DNA of 15,743 bases from DATIJJ01 sp035478255 (GTDB lineage Bacteria > Pseudomonadota > Gammaproteobacteria > DSM-16500). The stretch is from NCBI GenBank assembly GCA_035478255.1, contig DATIJV010000092.1:1-15743 (forward strand), in the 5' to 3' direction. Made by a program: the position numbers and the translations under genes. Under the pieces are notes generated by a model. It was not told the origin of the DNA and searched no databases. It saw only the letters and a list, made by a program, of their open reading frames with translations. Position 1 is the first letter of the stretch. Every line of letters starts with the position of its first letter. Positions 13,955 through 15,743 of this stretch are shown here, one piece after another.

Positions 13955-14278
13955 TCACTTTTTTTCATCACGTTGGAATGATTTACGCAAAGTAATCAAC
14001 AAGTCGACTTTCTCAGATTTTTTCTGTAGGTGAAACAATTTAATCACTTCAGCCAGCTCATCGTTTTCAGCATAAAAATATGCTACAGGCAGCTTAAGAA
14101 TTTTGGCTATGCTTTTCAGCATGGAGTAATCAGGGGTGTGCCTTCCAATCTCATAATGATTCATACGTGCACTAGCAGAAAACTCGTCCATACCAGCGGC
14201 TATGCCCAGTTTTTTCTGAGACAAGCCAGCTGCAAGCCGAGCTTCCTTAAGTCTTTTGCATATAGGAGATTCTGCCAT
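13955..14278 (-). CDS. Xre-family transcriptional regulator
   Basis: The 107-residue protein has a Cro/C1-type helix-turn-helix at about 7-65: ICKRLKEARLAAGLSQKKLGIAAGM, then the recognition part and YEIGRHTPDYSMLKSIAKILKLPVAYFY. The C-terminus (70-107) is a charged helix, perhaps for dimerisation. The annotated ATG follows AGGA almost directly, so translation may be weak. The upstream region holds CTTAGA/TCTAAG palindromes (14307-14321) that would suit autoregulation. It is divergent from the two-TM protein gene at 14482 and could control it. Confidence 0.85.
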   Translation of the reverse strand: MAESPICKRLKEARLAAGLSQKKLGIAAGMDEFSASARMNHYEIGRHTPDYSMLKSIAKILKLPVAYFYAENDELAEVIKLFHLQKKSEKVDLLITLRKSFQRDEKK

Positions 14279-14306
14279 TCCTAAGCCTATAAACGTATCT
14301 TATATG

Positions 14307-14321
14307 CTTAGAGAATCTAAG
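14307..14321. promoter_or_regulatory. operator palindrome upstream of the Xre gene
   Basis: CTTAGA-GAA-TCTAAG is a perfect 6+3+6 palindrome just upstream of a minus-strand TATAAG (-10-like), inside the likely -35/-10 spacer. Related half-sites recur as CCTAAG at 14280-14285 and CTTAGG at 14341-14346, the latter overlapping TAGGA-A-TCCTA (14343-14353). Multiple spaced sites in a divergent intergenic region are typical of Xre autoregulators. Confidence 0.5.
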
Positions 14322-14393
14322 TTTTTGATTTTTTTAGATACTTAGGAATCCTATGCTTTTAATTGTCGCTGTGTTAAAATTTTACGCTTTATG

Positions 14394-14433
14394 TATAATG
14401 GCCGTATTGCCAAACAAACAATAAAGGCGATAC
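14394..14433 (+). promoter_or_regulatory. -10 box and 5'-leader hairpin of the two-TM protein gene
   Basis: TATAAT (14394-14399) is a perfect -10 with a poor -35. Transcription would start near 14406, within or next to a potential hairpin (GTATTGCC 14404-14411 with GGCGATAC 14426-14433, one T-G pair, 14-nt loop), which could also be a protein-binding inverted repeat. The leader of about 75 nt before ATG 14482 has no strong Shine-Dalgarno sequence. Confidence 0.35.
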
Positions 14434-14481
14434 ATTAGAAGAAATACAACGAAAAGCTATGCTCACTGGAATTTATAAGAA

Positions 14482-15423
14482 ATGCTCAAAAACTATGACG
14501 AAACAGATGATTTATCCGACAAAAAAGATGACCTCGAAGAAAAATATTTTAGATATGTTGATTCGATATCGGTCGGGCAATACAATGAAATTGCAAAAAA
14601 TATTGTGTCTGAGGTAATAAAAAATAGTTATACAGCATCAAATTATTCTACAGAGAGCATTTCACAACACATCAAAGATGCTCTAAATTTTTTAATCGAC
14701 TTACGTAATAACGCAATCAACCGTTATGCTCGCTATACAGACGAGAAATCTAAATATTCAAGCATTTATCAGGATAATGATTGGCCAAAAGTATCAGATA
14801 ATTTTTATGTGAAACATTCAAACTCCACCTCTATAAGCATTGGAGAAATACAATGCATAATACCTCGCTATCTAAATGCTGAGTGGTCTTCAGAAACGCT
14901 AGAGTGGCTTATGATGAATGCATATATCAAACAAGATTTATATGAAAATGCGCAAATATTAATACAGGATTACACTGCTTTAAGTGTGAAAGCTTCCCTT
15001 TATTTTGCAGGTAAATGCAAACTTTGCTTTTATATACTGAAATTTCTCTTATATCACATGCGTCTGGATTGGATTTTATACTCATTGATTATCTTTGTCT
15101 TACTAAGAAATGGTTTAACCTCATTAACTGGCCATCAACCATTATCAGGCATAATCACTTTAAGTCTAACTATTTTTATAGTTTTAAACTTGCTTCTTAA
15201 TATTTACCCAAATTCAAGACGAAGAAAACAATTTAACGAGGAACTAGAGAAAAAAATTGATTTGAAAAATTTTATTACTCAACGAGCCTGGTCTCCTACA
15301 ACATTAAAAAATAAGATGGAAGCCATGAATTTAGAGGAAACATTTTATCCTTCATTTATACCGTTATTAAATAAAATGATAGCAAGAAACCCACATCAAT
15401 TTACTGTCAAAATGGTGTGCTGA
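14482..15423 (+). CDS. two-TM membrane protein of unknown function
   Basis: The 313-residue protein has an acidic helical N-terminal half (1-190) and two membrane helices (about 196-210 and 222-243) joined by a short loop. A basic stretch (SRRRKQ, 245-250) and a helical tail follow. In-frame TAA two codons upstream fixes ATG 14482 as the earliest start; ribosome binding looks weak (AAGAA). No catalytic motif is visible. Its N-terminal segment (11-46) is related to the short product at 15476-15607, so a paralogous pair once stood here. The accessory location next to Xre and HEPN genes suggests, but does not show, a role in defence or in a mobile element. Confidence 0.75.
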   Translation: MLKNYDETDDLSDKKDDLEEKYFRYVDSISVGQYNEIAKNIVSEVIKNSYTASNYSTESISQHIKDALNFLIDLRNNAINRYARYTDEKSKYSSIYQDNDWPKVSDNFYVKHSNSTSISIGEIQCIIPRYLNAEWSSETLEWLMMNAYIKQDLYENAQILIQDYTALSVKASLYFAGKCKLCFYILKFLLYHMRLDWILYSLIIFVLLRNGLTSLTGHQPLSGIITLSLTIFIVLNLLLNIYPNSRRRKQFNEELEKKIDLKNFITQRAWSPTTLKNKMEAMNLEETFYPSFIPLLNKMIARNPHQFTVKMVC

Positions 15424-15475
15424 TTTTTTTAATTTTTTACTGCCATCACCCCAAATCAAACACAGAGCACATAGC

Positions 15476-15607
15476 ATGAAAAATGAAACAACCTTATCAG
15501 AAAAAGATTATTTAGCCATTCAAAAAAAATATTTGACACAACTTGCCGATTACACTGAAAAACAATACAAGAGCGCAGCTACACAAATTATTAAAGATAT
15601 AGTGTAA
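15476..15607 (+). pseudogene. truncated paralogue of the 14482 gene (N-terminal fragment)
   Basis: ATG 15476 opens a 43-residue frame ending at TAA 15605-15607. Its product (LSEKDYLAIQKKYLTQLADYTEKQYKSAATQIIKDIV from residue 7) aligns in spacing with residues 11-46 of the 313-residue neighbour: LS-x-K, xKY, QY, A, I, and I/VxxxxV/I positions match. It then stops inside the GTGTAAGCGT arm of the 15602-15641 hairpin, and nothing homologous follows. It looks like a gene cut off by insertion or rearrangement, though a genuine short protein cannot be excluded. No good ribosome-binding site is seen. Confidence 0.5.
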
Positions 15608-15641
15608 GCGTCTGGTTATGTGCACTTCCAAACGCTTACAC
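15602..15641. repeat. strong inverted repeat after the truncated gene
   Basis: GTGTAAGCGTCTGG (15602-15615) pairs with CCAAACGCTTACAC (15628-15641): 14 positions with one mismatch, around a 12-nt loop containing the palindrome GTGCAC. No T-run follows on either strand, so it is not a typical terminator. It begins exactly at the last codon of the truncated gene, which suggests the end of an inserted element or a recombination site. Confidence 0.6.
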
Positions 15642-15672
15642 CTTAACCCGTAAGATCAGTTGCACAATATGC

Positions 15673-15743
15673 TTATCTCATTTTATTATTTAAATACAAA
15701 ACTGTGGTCGCTGTTAAAAATGCTGCGGTGCCAACAAGCACGG
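15673..15743 (-). CDS. C-terminal end of a minus-strand gene (partial, hydrophobic tail)
   Basis: On the minus strand an open frame runs from the window edge to TAA (15675-15673). It encodes VLVGTAAFLTATTVLYLNN followed by KMR, a likely membrane helix with a short basic tail. It is only 22 residues long, so it could be chance, but the composition is typical of a real membrane protein end. Confidence 0.35.
   Translation of the reverse strand, partial: VLVGTAAFLTATTVLYLNNKMR

Noticed and set aside
14426..14620. Frame reading GDTLEEIQRKAMLTGIYKKC before and into the 14482 gene
   Set aside because: It looks protein-like at first, but there is no start codon before ATG 14459, no ribosome-binding site, and it soon becomes A-rich low-complexity sequence.

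Overview
The window is AT-rich bacterial DNA. Several gene products read like gammaproteobacterial proteins: MutY followed by an overlapping YggX, an HutG of the LCLDVF/APGVSA type, CoaBC, a BirA without a DNA-binding domain, and tRNA-Phe(GAA). The low GC, the cytochrome P450 and the many short selfish or accessory pieces would fit an intracellular or amoeba-associated member of the Legionellales. That placement is inference; no rRNA or other decisive marker is present.

Layout. (1) 1-2235: the 3' end of an unidentified gene, a hairpin, then a minus-strand 635-residue cytochrome P450 with a long C-terminal extension. (2) 2308-3106: a hicAB toxin-antitoxin locus with a clear promoter and operator. 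Its hicA toxin gene is split by a 161-bp palindromic element, while hicB is intact. (3) 3200-6368, minus strand: a tight operon of MFS transporter, coaX (type III pantothenate kinase) and coaBC, giving consecutive CoA-pathway steps plus a transporter. (4) 6643-7064: a small coiled-coil protein with six 11-residue repeats and a C-terminal membrane segment, followed by a terminator. (5) 7271-8929: a second copy of the palindromic element directly before a secreted VanX/DdpX-type D,D-dipeptidase, whose 3' end overlaps a convergent birA by 95 bp. (6) 9010-11974: a four-gene plus-strand operon of isochorismatase-fold protein (catalytic Cys replaced by Ala), hutG, mutY and yggX. (7) 11982-12105: tRNA-Phe with its own promoter. 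(8) 12106-15743: accessory DNA next to the tRNA, with an AbiJ-like HEPN protein paired with a small four-cysteine protein, a one-TM protein, an Xre regulator with operator palindromes, a two-TM protein of unknown function, a truncated relative of that protein ending inside a strong hairpin, and the edge of a minus-strand gene.

The most notable observation is the pair of palindromic elements (2510-2674 and 7271-7436). They share short conserved blocks at the same spacing and conserved TACC/GGTA ends. Between these blocks lie arms that are unrelated between copies yet self-complementary within each copy. The hicA copy can be removed on paper with one TA to restore an intact 81-residue HicA frame, which identifies it as a TA-targeting insertion. 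The other copy places a Shine-Dalgarno-like sequence, sequestered in its own stem, immediately before the dipeptidase start codon.
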